64,000 bases of DNA from Paenilisteria newyorkensis (GTDB taxonomy: Bacteria; Bacillota; Bacilli; Lactobacillales; Listeriaceae): contig NZ_JNFB01000011.1 in the NCBI RefSeq assembly GCF_000766145.1, positions 17,490-81,489 on the forward strand, in the 5' to 3' direction. Shown here in pieces: positions 63,740-64,000 of the stretch. The notes beneath the pieces were generated by a model. That model ran no database searches, was not told where the DNA came from, and saw only the letters and a list, made by a program, of their open reading frames with translations. The stretch's first letter is position 1. The number at the start of each line of letters is the position of its first letter. The translations under genes and the position numbers were made by a program.

Positions 63740-63859
63740 ATGTCAAGTATAGACTTCTATTTAAACATAGGAATTCCGCTGCTCATTGCTTTCAAAGTAC
63801 TCATCATAGCAACAGTTATATACGCTTTGTTTTTATTAAGGAAAATCGCGAACAAGTAA
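63740..63859 (+). CDS. Tiny single-helix membrane protein (3 of 3)
   Basis: 39 codons from an ATG with GAGGAAG 8 bases upstream. Begins MSSIDFYLNIG, helix LLIAFKVLIIATVIYALFLL, tail RKIANK. Likely a diverged duplicate of the previous gene. Confidence 0.55.
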   Translation: MSSIDFYLNIGIPLLIAFKVLIIATVIYALFLLRKIANK

Positions 63860-63936
63860 CGAATTTTTTCAACAGATTTATTATATTAAATTTAATACGA
63901 GTTTGAGACAAAAGGTTCTCTGAGGGAGTGTAAAAT

Positions 63937-63990
63937 AAACTGTGTAAATAATGAATCCTAGGTTCATTGTTTATGCAGTTTTTCTTTTTT
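63937..63990 (+). terminator. Terminator hairpin at the right end
   Basis: AAACTG and TAAATAATGAA pair with TTCATTGTTTA and CAGTTT, followed by TTTCTTTTTT. It closes the unit of the three tiny genes. Confidence 0.7.
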
Positions 63991-64000
63991 GGTACAATGA

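Noticed and set aside
63920..63990. Possible insertion-sequence end (TGTAAAATAAACTGTGTAAA) at the right edge
   Set aside because: The text recalls IS256-family ends, but it also forms an ordinary terminator hairpin and no transposase is visible in the window.

Overview
The window is a low-to-mid GC Firmicute chromosome, most likely Listeria in the broad sense. I base this on gene order that I recognise: rnjA-rpoY, then mobA/modCB, modA, moeA-mobB-moaEDCA, moaB/moeB, def, pdhABCD, LDH-like/UPF0223, corA, suhB, typA, ylaI/ylaN, ftsW, pycA and tagGH are laid out as in the Listeria core genome. A complete narGHJI-narK respiratory nitrate reductase cluster sits inside this frame. That points to one of the nitrate-reducing environmental Listeria rather than L. 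monocytogenes. No sequence search was run, so the species is inference.

Layout: 1-1305 is the 3' part of a sortase-anchored 5'-nucleotidase. 1357-3240 (minus) is rnjA with rpoY. 3753-9061 is accessory: a HAD phosphatase, a previously unlisted small holin-like toxin with a convergent antisense RNA (type I toxin-antitoxin), an OPT transporter, a PqqD-like protein, a lipoprotein/small membrane protein pair and a DUF817 membrane protein. 9083-10952 (minus) is mobA-modC-modB. 11322-19299 is narGHJI and narK, inserted between modB and its usual partner modA (19390). 20237-24087 is the molybdenum cofactor operon moeA-mobB-moaE-moaD-moaC-moaA, with moaB and moeB following on the minus strand. Molybdate import, cofactor synthesis and the Mo enzyme that uses both therefore lie together. 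28818-34053 is the pyruvate dehydrogenase operon. 34325-39640 holds two paralogous membrane proteins, a degenerate lactate dehydrogenase-like protein, UPF0223, a DsbA-fold protein, a lipoprotein and corA. 39774-44773 holds suhB, typA, a lipoprotein and the ylaI/ylaH/ylaN genes. 45265-51903 is an oligosaccharide uptake and hydrolysis locus (ArsR-type regulator, binding protein, two permeases, membrane protein, GH2 enzyme). 52028-60104 is ftsW, pycA, a BtuF-like lipoprotein and tagGH. The right end carries a DUF6270 protein, a secreted three-repeat protein and three tiny membrane proteins.

The most interesting point is a 33-codon leader peptide directly upstream of the magnesium transporter gene corA. 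It has its own promoter and Shine-Dalgarno site, contains EPDPNP (the kind of acidic/proline run that makes enterobacterial MgtL a magnesium sensor), and ends at the corA ribosome-binding site within a hairpin. Other notable items are the type I toxin-antitoxin locus, three families of palindromic intergenic repeats (one pair is inverted and flanks narK plus the cofactor operon), an operator array in the sugar locus, dyads around the pycA promoter, and an LDH-like protein lacking the catalytic residues.

Gene starts were chosen by ribosome-binding site and family length. Several differ from the longest open frame because intergenic repeats lie in frame upstream (modB, narK) or because of overlapping frames (moaE, narJ). 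I saw no tRNA, rRNA, CRISPR array or complete insertion sequence.
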